A model generated the notes under the pieces. The model was not told the origin of the DNA. It saw nothing but the letters and a program-made list of their open reading frames with translations, and ran no database searches. A program made the translations under genes and the position numbers. Source: Prochlorococcus marinus CUG1435 (lineage in GTDB: Bacteria; Cyanobacteriota; Cyanobacteriia; PCC-6307; Cyanobiaceae). Taken from it: DNA of 64,000 nucleotides. Positions 28,003 through 37,411 of this stretch are shown here, in pieces. The stretch is from assembly GCA_017644375.1 (NCBI GenBank), contig JAEPLP010000001.1:62001-126000 (forward strand), written 5' to 3'. Position 1 is the first letter of the stretch. Every line of letters begins with the position of its first letter.

Positions 28003-28560
28003 TTATTTTAGGCCCTCCAAATTAACATCTAAAAATTTAGCTAGACGAGCTCCTTCTTCTTCAACCTGAAGCAGTGGTTTTAGTTCACCTGCTCCGCTTA
28101 AAGGGAGAGGTTTTTTTCTACCTTTTAGTACTAAGGCAATTCTTCTTCTAGGATTAAATCCCTCACTTATATCCAACTTAACAGATTTAATTTCATCAAA
28201 ATTTAATTTAACTTCAACATCTTTAAATAATCCCTTTCTTTTTATTTCTACAGATTTTGAGGATTTATCAAAATAATTACTTCCTGAACCAAAGTTTATG
28301 TAAACCAAATACCATAAGTAAAGATTTAATAAATTAGCTATTACTCCGTATGCTCCCATTATTATTCCTTGAGGGATAAACAACAAAGTTGAAGGATTTC
28401 CTAAAGGTAATAAATCCCTTCCTGTGTAGCTAGATATAGAGGCCAAAAGAAAACCAATACCTCCTATAGTCAACATTCCTCCAATAATATAATTTGAAAT
28501 TTTTCTTGATCCACCAATTTTTTGTTCGATTTTATCGAATGACGTGAGGTCTGAATTCAT
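28003..28560 (-). CDS. ycf4: Photosystem I assembly protein Ycf4
   Basis: Membrane scaffold for photosystem I assembly, 185 residues. Two membrane spans (about 23-45 and 62-90) are followed by LYLWYLVYINFGSGSNYFD and a soluble C-terminal part with EVKLNFDEIKSVKLDISEG, NPRRRIALVLKGRK and PLPLSGAGELKPL, all as in Ycf4. It reads leftward and ends where the cyclophilin signal peptide begins. psbD is divergent, 182 bases away. Confidence 0.95.
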   Translation of the reverse strand: MNSDLTSFDKIEQKIGGSRKISNYIIGGMLTIGGIGFLLASISSYTGRDLLPLGNPSTLLFIPQGIIMGAYGVIANLLNLYLWYLVYINFGSGSNYFDKSSKSVEIKRKGLFKDVEVKLNFDEIKSVKLDISEGFNPRRRIALVLKGRKKPLPLSGAGELKPLLQVEEEGARLAKFLDVNLEGLK

Positions 28561-28742
28561 TTTTATCTTTTTTTAGAGCCTAATTCAGATAATTTAACAA
28601 ACAAAGGGAGTATTCTTACCTAATTTTTAATAAAAAAGTCAGGAAAGCTTTACAAGGCATTTCAGATATACAAATATTTCCCCACATTACTCTCAATCTT
28701 TGTTACAGTCACTGCGTATCCCGAAGCTAAAAACGATTTCTC

Positions 28743-29819
28743 ATGACGATCGCAGTTGGTAGCGCCCCACAAAGAGGATGGTTTGATGTCCTCGATGATT
28801 GGTTGAAGCGCGACCGCTTTGTATTTATTGGTTGGTCTGGACTACTTCTACTTCCTTGTGCATACCTTGCTATAGGTGGTTGGTTTGTCGGAACAACATT
28901 TGTTACCTCCTGGTACACACACGGAGTTGCAAGCTCATACCTCGAGGGTTGTAACTTTTTAACAGCAGCTGTAAGCACCCCTGGTGATGCCATGGGACAC
29001 AGTCTTCTATTTTTATGGGGTCCTGAAGCCCAAGGTAGCTTTGTAAGATGGCTACAACTTGGTGGCCTTTGGAACTTCGTTGCATTACATGGAGTATTTG
29101 GCCTAATTGGTTTTATGCTTCGTCAATTTGAAATTGCTGGCCTTGTTGGAATTAGACCATACAACGCACTAGCTTTTTCAGCTGTAATTGCAGTATTCAC
29201 AAGTATTTTCCTTATTTATCCTTTAGGACAGCATAGTTGGTTCTTCGCACCTTCATTCGGTGTTGCAGCAATCTTCCGTTACATTCTGTTTATTCAAGGA
29301 TTTCACAATATTACTTTAAATCCATTTCATATGATGGGTGTTGCTGGAATTCTTGGTGGTGCTCTACTTTGCGCTATTCATGGAGCTACAGTACAAAATA
29401 CATTGTATGAAGATACAAGTATTTACACAGATGGTAAGGTACAAAGTTCAACATTTAGAGCTTTTGACCCAACCCAAGAAGAAGAAACTTATTCAATGAT
29501 TACAGCGAATAGATTCTGGAGTCAAATCTTCGGTATTGCTTTCTCAAACAAGCGTTTCTTACATTTCTTGATGCTATTTGTACCTGTTATGGGTATGTGG
29601 ACATCTTCAATTGGTATTGTCGGCTTAGCACTAAACTTAAGAGCTTATGATTTCGTAAGCCAAGAAATTCGTGCAGCTGAAGATCCAGAATTTGAAACTT
29701 TCTATACAAAAAATATACTTTTGAACGAAGGTATGCGAGCATGGATGTCTTCTGTGGATCAACCACACGAAAACTTTGTATTCCCTGAGGAGGTTCTTCC
29801 ACGTGGAAACGCCCTTTAA
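28743..29819 (+). CDS. psbD: Photosystem II D2 protein
   Basis: Reaction-centre subunit that binds P680 chlorophyll, pheophytin and QA. 358 residues. Seen: [20 protein letters not shown], five membrane helices, [37 protein letters not shown] with the chlorophyll His, [18 protein letters not shown] with an iron-ligand His, and [12 protein letters not shown]-terminus VLPRGNAL is not processed. psbC begins 17 bases before the stop, the usual cyanobacterial overlap. Higher GC and codon preference than neighbours fit high expression. Confidence 0.98.
   Translation: MTIAVGSAPQRGWFDVLDDWLKRDRFVFIGWSGLLLLPCAYLAIGGWFVGTTFVTSWYTHGVASSYLEGCNFLTAAVSTPGDAMGHSLLFLWGPEAQGSFVRWLQLGGLWNFVALHGVFGLIGFMLRQFEIAGLVGIRPYNALAFSAVIAVFTSIFLIYPLGQHSWFFAPSFGVAAIFRYILFIQGFHNITLNPFHMMGVAGILGGALLCAIHGATVQNTLYEDTSIYTDGKVQSSTFRAFDPTQEEETYSMITANRFWSQIFGIAFSNKRFLHFLMLFVPVMGMWTSSIGIVGLALNLRAYDFVSQEIRAAEDPEFETFYTKNILLNEGMRAWMSSVDQPHENFVFPEEVLPRGNAL
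29787..29793 (+). promoter_or_regulatory. Strong Shine-Dalgarno for psbC inside psbD
   Basis: GAGGAGG lies 9 bases before the GTG at 29803. It decides the psbC start and allows translation from within the psbD frame. Most genes in the window have no such clear site. Confidence 0.85.
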
Positions 29820-31185
29820 TAACTTATTAAGAGCTCCAAACCAAAGTATTGAGGAAACTGGTTATGCCTGGTACGTAGGCAACGCTAGATTAATCAATTT
29901 ATCTGGACGTTTATTAGGAGCTCACATTGCTCACTCTGGACTAATAGTCTTTTGGGCAGGAGCAATGATGCTCTTTGAGGTTAATCATTTCACTTTTGAT
30001 AAACCAATGTGGGAGCAAGGTTTAATCTGTATGCCACACGTTGCAATGTTTGGCTATGGTATAGGCCCAGGTGGTGAAGTTACTGATATCATGCCTTTCT
30101 TCCAAGCAGGTGTGGTTCACTTGATAGCTTCAGCTGTTCTTGGTTTTGGTGGTATTTACCATTCATTAGCAGGCCCAGAGAAATTAGAAGAAGATTTCCC
30201 ATTTTTCTCTACTGATTGGAGAGACAAAAATCAAATGACTAATATCCTTGGATACCATTTGATTGTTCTAGGTGTAGGTGCATTAGCATGGTCAGTTAAC
30301 TGGTGTTTTATTGGCGGTGCATATGACACATGGGCACCTGGTGGTGGTGAAGTTAGACTTGTTAACCCAACCTTAGATCCACGAGTAATTCTTGGTTATT
30401 TATTTAGATCTCCATGGGGAGGCGCTGGTTCAATAATCGGTGTTAACTCTATTGAAGATATTGTTGGTGGACATGTTTATGTGGGTATTACTGCAATTAT
30501 TGGAGGAATATTCCATATCTTTACCAAACCTTTTGGATGGGCAAGAAGAGCATTCATCTGGAACGGAGAAGGACTATTAAGTTATGCACTTGGTGGAATT
30601 TGTGTAGCAAGTTTTATTGCTTCAACATTTATCTGGTTTAATAACACTGCTTATCCTTCAGAATTTTATGGCCCAACAAACGCTGAAGCTTCACAGGCGC
30701 AAAGCTTTACTTTCCTAGTGAGAGATCAAAGAATTGGAGCTAACGTAGGTTCAACAATGGGACCAACAGGTCTAGGTAAGTATCTCATGAGATCTCCTAC
30801 TGGTGAAATTATATTTGGTGGTGAAACAATGAGATTTTGGGATTTCAGAGGCCCATGGTTAGAGCCTTTAAGAGGACCTAACGGACTGAGCCTTGAGAAA
30901 ATCCAAAATGATATTCAGCCTTGGCAAGTAAGAAGAGCTGCTGAATACATGACTCATGCTCCTAACGCTTCTATCAACTCTGTTGGTGGAATCATTACAG
31001 AGCCTAATGCTGTTAACTTCGTCAACTTAAGACAATGGTTAGCTGCAGCTCAATTCTTCCTAGGATGGTTTACTTTCATCGGTCACCTTTGGCATGCTGG
31101 ACGTGCTAGAGCAGCCGCTGCTGGTTTCGAAAAAGGAATCGACAGAAAGAGTGAACCAGCTCTAGAAATGCCTGATTTAGATTAA
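29803..31185 (+). CDS. psbC: Photosystem II CP43 core antenna
   Basis: Chlorophyll-binding inner antenna that also contributes a ligand to the Mn4CaO5 cluster. The start is GTG at 29803 ([14 protein letters not shown]), set by the GAGGAGG site; a longer frame from ATG 29776 would lie wholly in psbD code and is not used. The protein then has 460 residues with six membrane helices, [17 protein letters not shown], the large lumenal loop with GPTGPxxxEASQ-like [13 protein letters not shown] and the Mn-cluster region [14 protein letters not shown]. It is co-transcribed with psbD and followed by a terminator at 31198-31229. Confidence 0.97.
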   Translation: METPFNNLLRAPNQSIEETGYAWYVGNARLINLSGRLLGAHIAHSGLIVFWAGAMMLFEVNHFTFDKPMWEQGLICMPHVAMFGYGIGPGGEVTDIMPFFQAGVVHLIASAVLGFGGIYHSLAGPEKLEEDFPFFSTDWRDKNQMTNILGYHLIVLGVGALAWSVNWCFIGGAYDTWAPGGGEVRLVNPTLDPRVILGYLFRSPWGGAGSIIGVNSIEDIVGGHVYVGITAIIGGIFHIFTKPFGWARRAFIWNGEGLLSYALGGICVASFIASTFIWFNNTAYPSEFYGPTNAEASQAQSFTFLVRDQRIGANVGSTMGPTGLGKYLMRSPTGEIIFGGETMRFWDFRGPWLEPLRGPNGLSLEKIQNDIQPWQVRRAAEYMTHAPNASINSVGGIITEPNAVNFVNLRQWLAAAQFFLGWFTFIGHLWHAGRARAAAAGFEKGIDRKSEPALEMPDLD

Positions 31186-31197
31186 TTTCTATTTCAA

Positions 31198-31229
31198 AAA
31201 AAAGCCCTATCTGAAGATAGGGTTTTTTT
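31198..31229. terminator. Intrinsic terminator, bidirectional (psbC / maf)
   Basis: Perfect 7-base stem CCCTATC (31205-31211) / GATAGGG (31216-31222), loop TGAA, followed by seven T; a run of A precedes the stem, so it works for leftward maf transcripts as well. It lies between the converging psbC and maf genes. Confidence 0.9.
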
Positions 31230-31240
31230 GTTCAATTTTA

Positions 31241-31852
31241 TTATCTATATAAATTTTTTCTGAGCCATGGCAAGCTTAAGCCCATTACATTACTGAAACA
31301 ACCTTCTATTTTTTCTATATATTTTCCGCCTATACCTTCCAAGGCAAATCCTCCAGCGCAATATAAAGGTTCATTTGTATCTACATAACTCTTGATTTCC
31401 CAATCTTCCAAATTAGAAAAATAAACTCTTGAACTTACTGTTTTTTTTATTATTTCAGTGATTTTAAAAATTTTTGAAGTTGAATCAAAATTCCCAATTA
31501 TTAGGGTATGTCCAGTATGTAAAAATCCAAATTCTCCAGACATTTTTTTCCATCTAATAAATGCCTCCTTTTTATTAGATGGTTTTCCATAAGCTTCTCC
31601 TTTAAACTCAAAAATTGAATCGCACCCAAGTATTTCCAAAGGACCATAATTAAATTCTTCGGGCAGTGATATGTTTTGAATATTTTCATATAGACTATTA
31701 GCCTTTTGAAAAGATAATTCCAAAGCTAAATTAAATATATTCTTTTCTTGGATAGTAGTTTCATCAAATTCACTTGATATTTGGATAAATTTGATTTGAC
31801 AATTTTCTAGTAATTTCTTTCTAGATTGTGAAGCAGAGGCTAGAATTAACAC
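31241..31852 (-). CDS. maf: Maf-type nucleotide pyrophosphatase
   Basis: House-cleaning enzyme that hydrolyses non-canonical nucleoside triphosphates. 203 residues: [16 protein letters not shown] at the start (the SxSxxR motif), [27 protein letters not shown] with the catalytic Asp, GHTLIIGN and a C-terminal [20 protein letters not shown] that corresponds to the DKAGGYAIQG region. It converges on psbC with a shared terminator and is divergent from cobQ. Confidence 0.93.
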   Translation of the reverse strand: MLILASASQSRKKLLENCQIKFIQISSEFDETTIQEKNIFNLALELSFQKANSLYENIQNISLPEEFNYGPLEILGCDSIFEFKGEAYGKPSNKKEAFIRWKKMSGEFGFLHTGHTLIIGNFDSTSKIFKITEIIKKTVSSRVYFSNLEDWEIKSYVDTNEPLYCAGGFALEGIGGKYIEKIEGCFSNVMGLSLPWLRKNLYR

Positions 31853-31918
31853 AAATTTTTTACCAAATTATAATTCAATTTAATAATTAATAAATTTTAA
31901 AATTAATATAAATTACTA

Positions 31919-33448
31919 ATGGAGTTAGAAGCAAAATTACTTGAAATAAAGAAACCAATAATGGTCCTAGGCACTTCCAGTGGAGCAGGGAAATCGTTAA
32001 CAGTTACTGCTATTTGCAGGATTCTTAAAAATTTAGGAGAAGAACCAATACCTTTTAAAGGACAAAATATGAGTAACAACGCTTGGGTTGATTGGGAAGG
32101 TGGAGAGATGGCATATTCACAAGCACTTCAAGCTTTTGCTTGTGGTATTAATCCCTCTGCAAAGATGAATCCCATTTTATTAAAACCACAAGGAAACTCA
32201 ATAAGCGAGGTGATTCACCTCGGCAAAAGCATAGGGACCACAACCGCACAAAATTACTATAAAGATTGGTTTATTCCAGGCTGGGAAGTAATTAAAAAAA
32301 GTTTGAAGTCTATTTACGAAGGTAATCCGAATTGCCGTTTAATTATCGAAGGGGCTGGAAGTCCAGTAGAGATGAATTTAATTCATAGAGATCTGACTAA
32401 TTTAAGAGTTGCTAAATATTTAAATGCAAATTGCATTTTGGTTACTGATATTGAAAGGGGAGGTGTATTTGCACAAATAATTGGTACTCTTGAATTAATG
32501 AATCCTGAAGAAAAGAAGCTTATTAAAGGAATTATTATCAATAGATTCAGAGGAGACCTTTCATTATTTGAAAATGGGAAGAAATGGATAGAGAATAAGA
32601 CTCAAATCCCTGTTATTGGAATTATTCCATGGTTAAATGATTCATTTCCTCCAGAGGATTCTTTAGATTTAATAGAAAAAAAATCACTTACTAAAAATCC
32701 TGAAGTCAGAGTCGGGATTATAAAATTACCATCTATTAGCAACTTCTCGGATTTTGATCCACTAGAAAATGAAGAAACAATATTGATTGAATGGATTAGA
32801 AAATCACAAAATCTAAGTAAGTATGACTTCATTATTCTGCCAGGCAGTAAACAAACGATTAAAGATCAAATATTTCTTGAAAATTCTGGCTTATCTAAGG
32901 ATATAAGGGACTATTCAAAAAACGAAGGAAATATTATTGGAATATGTGGAGGTTTACAAATGTTAGGCACTTCACTTGAAGATCCGTATTTTAAAGAGGG
33001 TTCCAAAAATTATTCTGAACAAAAAATTAAAGGTATTGGATTATTACCATTAAAAACGACTTTCTTTAAAAAAAAATTAACACGTCAAATTAACTCTAAA
33101 TCTTTATGGCCGTGCCAATCAGAAATTAATGGATTTGAAATTCATAATGGTCAAACTGTATTAGATGATATCCAAAGTTCATTAAACATTAATCCTATTT
33201 TTGAAGATTGTGATCTTGGTTGGTACAAAGAAAATAAAGAAGGTGGCACTATTGCAGGAACATACATTCATGGGATCTTTGAAAATGACAGTTGGAGAGC
33301 GCAATATATTAATTTAATAAGGAAGGGTAAAAATCTTCCAAGATTAAATAAAAAAATAATATCTTATAAAGAGAAGAGACAATCCATTATTGATAATCTT
33401 GCGAATGAATTCCACAAACATTTAAATCTCAAATCATTTTTAAGTTGA
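31919..33448 (+). CDS. cobQ: Cobyric acid synthase
   Basis: Amidates four side chains of adenosylcobyrinate diamide using glutamine and ATP in (pseudo)cobalamin synthesis. 509 residues: dethiobiotin-synthetase-like ATP domain with GTSSGAGKSLTVTAICR, GQNMSNNAWV and IEGAGSPVEMNL; C-terminal triad glutaminase with LPGSKQTIKD, the nucleophile in GICGGLQMLGTSLED and GTYIHGIFEND. Both active sites are intact. The ferredoxin-like gene overlaps the stop (TTGA junction at 33445-33448). Confidence 0.96.
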   Translation: MELEAKLLEIKKPIMVLGTSSGAGKSLTVTAICRILKNLGEEPIPFKGQNMSNNAWVDWEGGEMAYSQALQAFACGINPSAKMNPILLKPQGNSISEVIHLGKSIGTTTAQNYYKDWFIPGWEVIKKSLKSIYEGNPNCRLIIEGAGSPVEMNLIHRDLTNLRVAKYLNANCILVTDIERGGVFAQIIGTLELMNPEEKKLIKGIIINRFRGDLSLFENGKKWIENKTQIPVIGIIPWLNDSFPPEDSLDLIEKKSLTKNPEVRVGIIKLPSISNFSDFDPLENEETILIEWIRKSQNLSKYDFIILPGSKQTIKDQIFLENSGLSKDIRDYSKNEGNIIGICGGLQMLGTSLEDPYFKEGSKNYSEQKIKGIGLLPLKTTFFKKKLTRQINSKSLWPCQSEINGFEIHNGQTVLDDIQSSLNINPIFEDCDLGWYKENKEGGTIAGTYIHGIFENDSWRAQYINLIRKGKNLPRLNKKIISYKEKRQSIIDNLANEFHKHLNLKSFLS

Positions 33449-33699
33449 AAGAAACAAACTATATAAAAGTAATATGGCCAAACAATAAAGAAACATTTGT
33501 TTCAGATGGTGATGACTGGTTTTCTTCTGCTGAAAAAGCAGGTTTAGAAATCCCTGCTGGCTGCCTCACAGGAAGTTGTGGAGCATGTGAAATAGATGTA
33601 AATGGTGAAACAATAAGGGCTTGTATCAGTGAAATTAAAAATAATAAAAAATGTATGTTACGGGTTTCTTTAACTACAGATCCCTTTTGGGAAAACTAA
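33445..33699 (+). CDS. Plant-type [2Fe-2S] ferredoxin-like protein
   Basis: 84 residues with the cluster motif CLTGSCGAC (C-x4-C-x2-C) and a fourth Cys in TIRACISE, thus a beta-grasp ferredoxin. It is shorter than photosynthetic PetF (about 97-99 residues) and differs at the ends, so a specialised electron carrier is likely. The start is a TTG overlapping the cobQ stop, giving translational coupling; a link to cobalamin metabolism is possible but not shown. Convergent with the barrel-like gene. Confidence 0.88.
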   Translation: MKETNYIKVIWPNNKETFVSDGDDWFSSAEKAGLEIPAGCLTGSCGACEIDVNGETIRACISEIKNNKKCMLRVSLTTDPFWEN

Positions 33700-33707
33700 A
33701 AGTCTTT

Positions 33708-35534
33708 TTAATATAAAAAATTCAACTTAATTCCAAATTTATATTCATTATCTTTCAGGAGTTGTCCAATATCTTGAACTCCTGCGGCATTAGAATAATA
33801 CAAATCTATTGACTTTTTAGGTGAGAAAGAATATCTCAATGCAAGAGATGTATTTATATCCGAATCTTTTTTAAGTGAAGAATTAATTTCTGGGATAAGC
33901 ATCAAATTATCTGATAAATTGATATAACTTGAAAAGCCGATCCCACCAAAACTTTCCACACCGCTAAAAAAATATTTTGGGCTTATATTTAACGCTAACC
34001 AATCATTTATTCTAAAAGTATTTATCAATTCAGAGAATATATATCCTTGATGGTTACCACCTTCATTCCTTCCTAAAGATGTTCTTAATGTCATCCAAAA
34101 AAGATCATTCTTTTGAGGGCTAAAAATTAATAGTTTCCCTCCAAATCTATAATTAAAAGTATTTTCATTTAAATATATGCTTTGTAAGTTAGAGTTTTTT
34201 TCATTTTCTAAATTAACGCCATTAAAAAATCCAGTGCTTAATTCTAATTGGAATAAATTTGACAAAGAATAGCCGTATGAAGAAAATAAGTTTCCTTTTT
34301 CATCATAATTTAAACCTATTTGAGTCATACCTTTTTCTGGGAACAATGCATTTTCTACAGTTAAACCTCCAAAAAGCAACAACTTGTTGTTTTTATTCAA
34401 AGGAGCAAGCTCAGTATCTTCTAAAAAAGGTTGATATTTTCCACCTATGTAATAAAGTGGCTTATCATCTGAAGGTATTGTTAATAAAGAAGTAGAGGGC
34501 GTAAGGCCATAGCCATTGGTAATTTTCCCCTCAATGCCTACGACAGGGCTCAAATCCCAATTAAAACCATAGCTATAAATTGATTTCCTCTTGAAATCTA
34601 AATTTTCATCAAAGCTATTATTCCCAGGACCAAATAAATAAGTGTATGAACCTATTAATTGAAAATTTGTCGCAATGTCAAGATGTAATCCTGTCGCCAA
34701 AAAATAATTATTACCATAAAAGTTTTTCCCAACATTTTTATCTCCTATTTTGTCTGGGATAAAGTTTAATCCTGGAACAAAAGAGAATTTTGTTTGATTA
34801 TTTAATTGACTTGTAAATGGGAAAGAAAATGAATAAATAAATTTCTCATATCTATCTAGACCAAAAGAATTATCGGTCTCGTTATAGATACTTTTTGTAT
34901 TACCATCTCCGCTACTAACAACCCAATACTCTAAGGAGCTTGCAAAAGAAAATGAATTTTTAAAATCTCTAGATTCTAAAATTTGCTTCTTATATGAAAG
35001 CGCAATACTTGCCCAATTATTTGGAATCAATTTTCCTGCAATCAAATTATAAAGTGGATCATCTGTTTCAGAAAAATAAAATGAAAGTAATGAATAATCA
35101 CTTAAACCATAATGAAATTTAAGACCATAGTTCTGATTTCCAGTTCCTCCCTCTGCACCACCACTAAAAGATGAAACCCAATTACTGGAGAAAATGAAAT
35201 CACCAGTACTCAGAAAATTATTTAAAGGAATATGTGGTTGTATTTCTAATGATTCTTGATTATTTTCTTGATTATTTATAAATTGATTTTTTTCATTTGT
35301 CTTATTATTTATAGCCTTTTCTAGGTAATTATCTATATTATTTATATTTTCAAAATATATTTTGTCATCGTTATAGGATTTCCAAATAATTTTTTTTTTA
35401 CTATTTAATTTTTTATCTCTAACCCTTTCCCATTTTATTGTTGATTGACTTGTTTCTTTTTTAATTTTTCCTGCTAAAACATCAATTAAATTAAATAATT
35501 GACTTAATAAAAAAATATAAAATATTAACCTCAT
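33708..35534 (-). CDS. Probable outer-membrane beta-barrel protein
   Basis: 608 residues. N-terminal hydrophobic segment (about 3-20, ending VLAG) fits a signal peptide. Residues 25-105 are Lys/Asn/Glu-rich and probably disordered. From about 110 the protein is built of alternating polar/hydrophobic strands rich in aromatic residues (WASIALSYKKQI, NYFLATGLHLDIA, GINFNWDLS-like repeats) and ends KFGIKLNFLY, with a terminal aromatic residue as in barrel proteins. No named family recognised with certainty; cyanobacterial barrels of this kind are usually annotated hypothetical. The promoter should lie in the long gap to its right. Confidence 0.65.
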   Translation of the reverse strand: MRLIFYIFLLSQLFNLIDVLAGKIKKETSQSTIKWERVRDKKLNSKKKIIWKSYNDDKIYFENINNIDNYLEKAINNKTNEKNQFINNQENNQESLEIQPHIPLNNFLSTGDFIFSSNWVSSFSGGAEGGTGNQNYGLKFHYGLSDYSLLSFYFSETDDPLYNLIAGKLIPNNWASIALSYKKQILESRDFKNSFSFASSLEYWVVSSGDGNTKSIYNETDNSFGLDRYEKFIYSFSFPFTSQLNNQTKFSFVPGLNFIPDKIGDKNVGKNFYGNNYFLATGLHLDIATNFQLIGSYTYLFGPGNNSFDENLDFKRKSIYSYGFNWDLSPVVGIEGKITNGYGLTPSTSLLTIPSDDKPLYYIGGKYQPFLEDTELAPLNKNNKLLLFGGLTVENALFPEKGMTQIGLNYDEKGNLFSSYGYSLSNLFQLELSTGFFNGVNLENEKNSNLQSIYLNENTFNYRFGGKLLIFSPQKNDLFWMTLRTSLGRNEGGNHQGYIFSELINTFRINDWLALNISPKYFFSGVESFGGIGFSSYINLSDNLMLIPEINSSLKKDSDINTSLALRYSFSPKKSIDLYYSNAAGVQDIGQLLKDNEYKFGIKLNFLY

Positions 35535-35803
35535 TACAACAATCTTTTATTTTGAATGAATCCGTTATTAAATCATACTCTTTATAAACTAAATCCATCA
35601 ATTATGTATATTTGAGCAAAATAAAATGATCCTTAGAGCTTAATCTTAAAAATTTCATAAAATCTTTTTATAAATTTATCTATCCATATCTAACAGCACT
35701 TTTTTATATTCATAAATGGTAGAGTTCTTACTATAAGACCTTTTAACATCTGAGAAGACTATAGAACACACCTGAACATGTTCTTCGTATCGAAAAGAAT
35801 TGC

Positions 35804-35824
35804 CCGCCAACAAACCCACCAACA
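35804..35824. repeat. CCRCCAACA pair, related to cluster at 39426-39502
   Basis: CCGCCAACA at 35804 and CCACCAACA at 35816, 12 bases apart. The same 12-base spacing occurs between copies at 39482 and 39494; the two 21-base units match at 18 positions by eye. Confidence 0.6.
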
Positions 35825-35954
35825 GCTACTTTTCTTTTAAGCAAAATTTAAACTTTGTATTAAATATTTAAAAATCTGAAATTAACTCAAAGAGCTGATT
35901 CTTCAAGGGTACAAAATAATTGTTTATCCGTTAAATAGTGAAATTTGAAATCGT

Positions 35955-35966
35955 ACGGAGAGGGTG
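35955..35966 (+). repeat. 12-base partial copy of the tRNA-Ser 3' end
   Basis: ACGGAGAGGGTG here is identical to 39616-39627, which covers the discriminator and acceptor strand of tRNA-Ser(CGA). Same orientation, so the two would be direct repeats flanking 35967-39615. The match is short and could be chance. Confidence 0.5.
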
Positions 35967-36070
35967 TACGTGGATCCAAAGTCTCATTATATGTAATTAT
36001 GTATGAGGCATCAAAAAGTTGCATTTGATAGATGTCTGGTTCTCACGACTAGTTCAAAGATTCAATCACC

Positions 36071-36099
36071 TTTAAATCTCTTTTTACATGAGATTTAAA
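36071..36099. repeat. Perfect 10-base inverted repeat at end of sulfotransferase gene
   Basis: TTTAAATCTC (36071-36080) pairs with GAGATTTAAA (36090-36099) across a 9-base loop. It overlaps the last codons of the leftward sulfotransferase gene. There is no T-run on the minus side, so it is not a standard terminator; it may protect the transcript 3' end. Confidence 0.6.
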
Positions 36100-37058
36100 T
36101 CATTTAAATCAAAATATAGAGACATTACTTTTTCTTTCAATCCTGTATCAATATTATATAGAAAATCTTTTTTTGATTCTCTAAATTCAAAATCATATTG
36201 TTCTTCTATTTTCACTAATTTTTGAATTTGAAACCAATAATCCTTATTCGAACAGAGTTTTTCATAGGATATAAAATGGACATTTTCCATGTTTTTTAAA
36301 GATTGAAAAGCATTACTATAGGTCTGTTCCCATTGTTCAATCCAGTGATTTATTTCTAAGTCATTATGAAAATTTAGACTTTGATTATGAATAGGAATAT
36401 AATTGGGACCAAATTCTGTATGTCCAATCCATTTCATATATTTTGATATAAAGTTATCTTTTTTAGAATCTTCAATAAATTTTTTATGCTGGGTTAGTAA
36501 AGAATTTGCATGCTGTATTGGTTCTCTGAAAGGAATAAGTATCTTTGAGTCAGTAAAAATTGATGAAATTAGTTCAACTCTTTTTATGTTTTGATTATTT
36601 TTACTAAGGTATCTCTCTTTTTTATTCTTATGAACAATACTCCCCACATAGACTCTAAAATTATCTTCTAATTTTCCATACTCTTCTTCGGCAAAAGTTT
36701 TCCAAAATACCTCCTCGAATGCTTCTGGTGATTCTGTTGAAACTTTAATTCCATCTCCATGTGCTCTTTCCTTTAATTCTAAATCTCTTTTATTAAAAGA
36801 TATTTTAGACCAAAGATTTGGAGCAAGTACGAATGGCATATCAGCATAAGAGAGAGATGCAAAAATATTTGATTTATAAAGTGCATTCAACAATATAGTT
36901 GTTCCTGCACGTGCAAGTCCTGTAATAAAAACATGGTCTCCAGTCTTACTTGACGGAGCGATATTAGTACTTTCAAAATCAAAAGTTACTTCTCTCATGA
37001 ATTGCGATGAAAGAGCAAATTTATGCAACTTTTGTTCCAACCAAGAATAATTATTCAT
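36084..37058 (-). CDS. Sulfotransferase family protein (P-loop, PAPS-type)
   Basis: 324 residues. The PAPS 5'-phosphosulfate loop is ITGLARAGTTILLNAL (about 46-61) and the 3'-phosphate region is LIPFREPIQHANSLL, both as in cytosolic/Golgi-type sulfotransferases; EAFEEVFWKTFA and NHWIEQWEQTYSNAF are family-like. No membrane span is seen. It is the last gene of a four-gene overlapping operon (its ATG overlaps the upstream stop by 4 bases). Likely transfers sulfate from PAPS to a glycan or small molecule; acceptor unknown. Confidence 0.87.
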   Translation of the reverse strand: MNNYSWLEQKLHKFALSSQFMREVTFDFESTNIAPSSKTGDHVFITGLARAGTTILLNALYKSNIFASLSYADMPFVLAPNLWSKISFNKRDLELKERAHGDGIKVSTESPEAFEEVFWKTFAEEEYGKLEDNFRVYVGSIVHKNKKERYLSKNNQNIKRVELISSIFTDSKILIPFREPIQHANSLLTQHKKFIEDSKKDNFISKYMKWIGHTEFGPNYIPIHNQSLNFHNDLEINHWIEQWEQTYSNAFQSLKNMENVHFISYEKLCSNKDYWFQIQKLVKIEEQYDFEFRESKKDFLYNIDTGLKEKVMSLYFDLNDLNLM

Positions 37059-37411
37059 CTAAAAATTAGTTTTCTAATGTAGGCGTAACTAAATGCAAGC
37101 AATATAGATTCGATTATTCCTTTCCAAGAAAATATGAAAGCAAGAAAACCGCTAAAAAAGTTATCTGCAATAACAAAAATAAAAATAATCAAAAATATAA
37201 TTAATAGCATTAGCATTGAATACTTCATCATCTGCAATGAATATTTGGGAATAATATTTTCTTTCCAGTGATCACTAATATTTTTGTTCTGTATGGTAGA
37301 GATTGCTTTCTTACTCACTTTAATGGTTGATGAAATTAAGGCAAAGTAATTTGACCTGATCAATATTTCAATAGACAATAAACAAATAACAAAAAGAATG
37401 GAATGATTCAA
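37055..37411 (-). CDS. Small membrane protein, unknown function
   Basis: 118 residues with an N-terminal hydrophobic segment (about 3-28), a basic middle (STIKVSKKAISTIQNKN), and two further hydrophobic stretches (MLMLLIIFLIIFIFVIADNF and FLAFIFSWKGIIESILLAF). Three membrane spans are predicted. It overlaps both neighbours by 4 bases (ATGA junctions), so it is certainly translated with the operon. No family recognised; a membrane partner of the sulfotransferase system is inferred from position only. Confidence 0.7.
   Translation of the reverse strand: MNHSILFVICLLSIEILIRSNYFALISSTIKVSKKAISTIQNKNISDHWKENIIPKYSLQMMKYSMLMLLIIFLIIFIFVIADNFFSGFLAFIFSWKGIIESILLAFSYAYIRKLIFR

Larger units (their letters stand above)
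35535..36083. other. 550-base gene-free interval at the edge of the accessory operon
   Basis: No convincing frame on either strand. It contains the palindrome GAACATGTTC (35774-35783), a repeat pair CCGCCAACA / CCACCAACA (35804-35824), a 12-base match to the 3' end of the tRNA-Ser gene (35955-35966) and a perfect inverted repeat at its right end (36071-36099). In this compact genome such a gap suggests a recombination scar or an unrecognised RNA. Confidence 0.6.

Noticed and set aside
28621-28742. psbD promoter elements (TTTACA at 28649, TATACA at 28667)
   Set aside because: The spacing of 12 bases is too short and alternatives are equally weak; no confident promoter.
29776-29802. Longer psbC start at ATG 29776
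   Set aside because: The added residues lie in psbD code and are absent from CP43; GTG with GAGGAGG is far better.
30462-30988. TGTTGGTGG copies inside psbC as part of the repeat family
   Set aside because: Both encode conserved VGG residues of CP43, so they are coding coincidences.
35774-35783. Palindrome GAACATGTTC as a LexA-type operator
   Set aside because: Only two bases separate the half sites; the Bacillus-type box needs four, and no SOS gene is adjacent.
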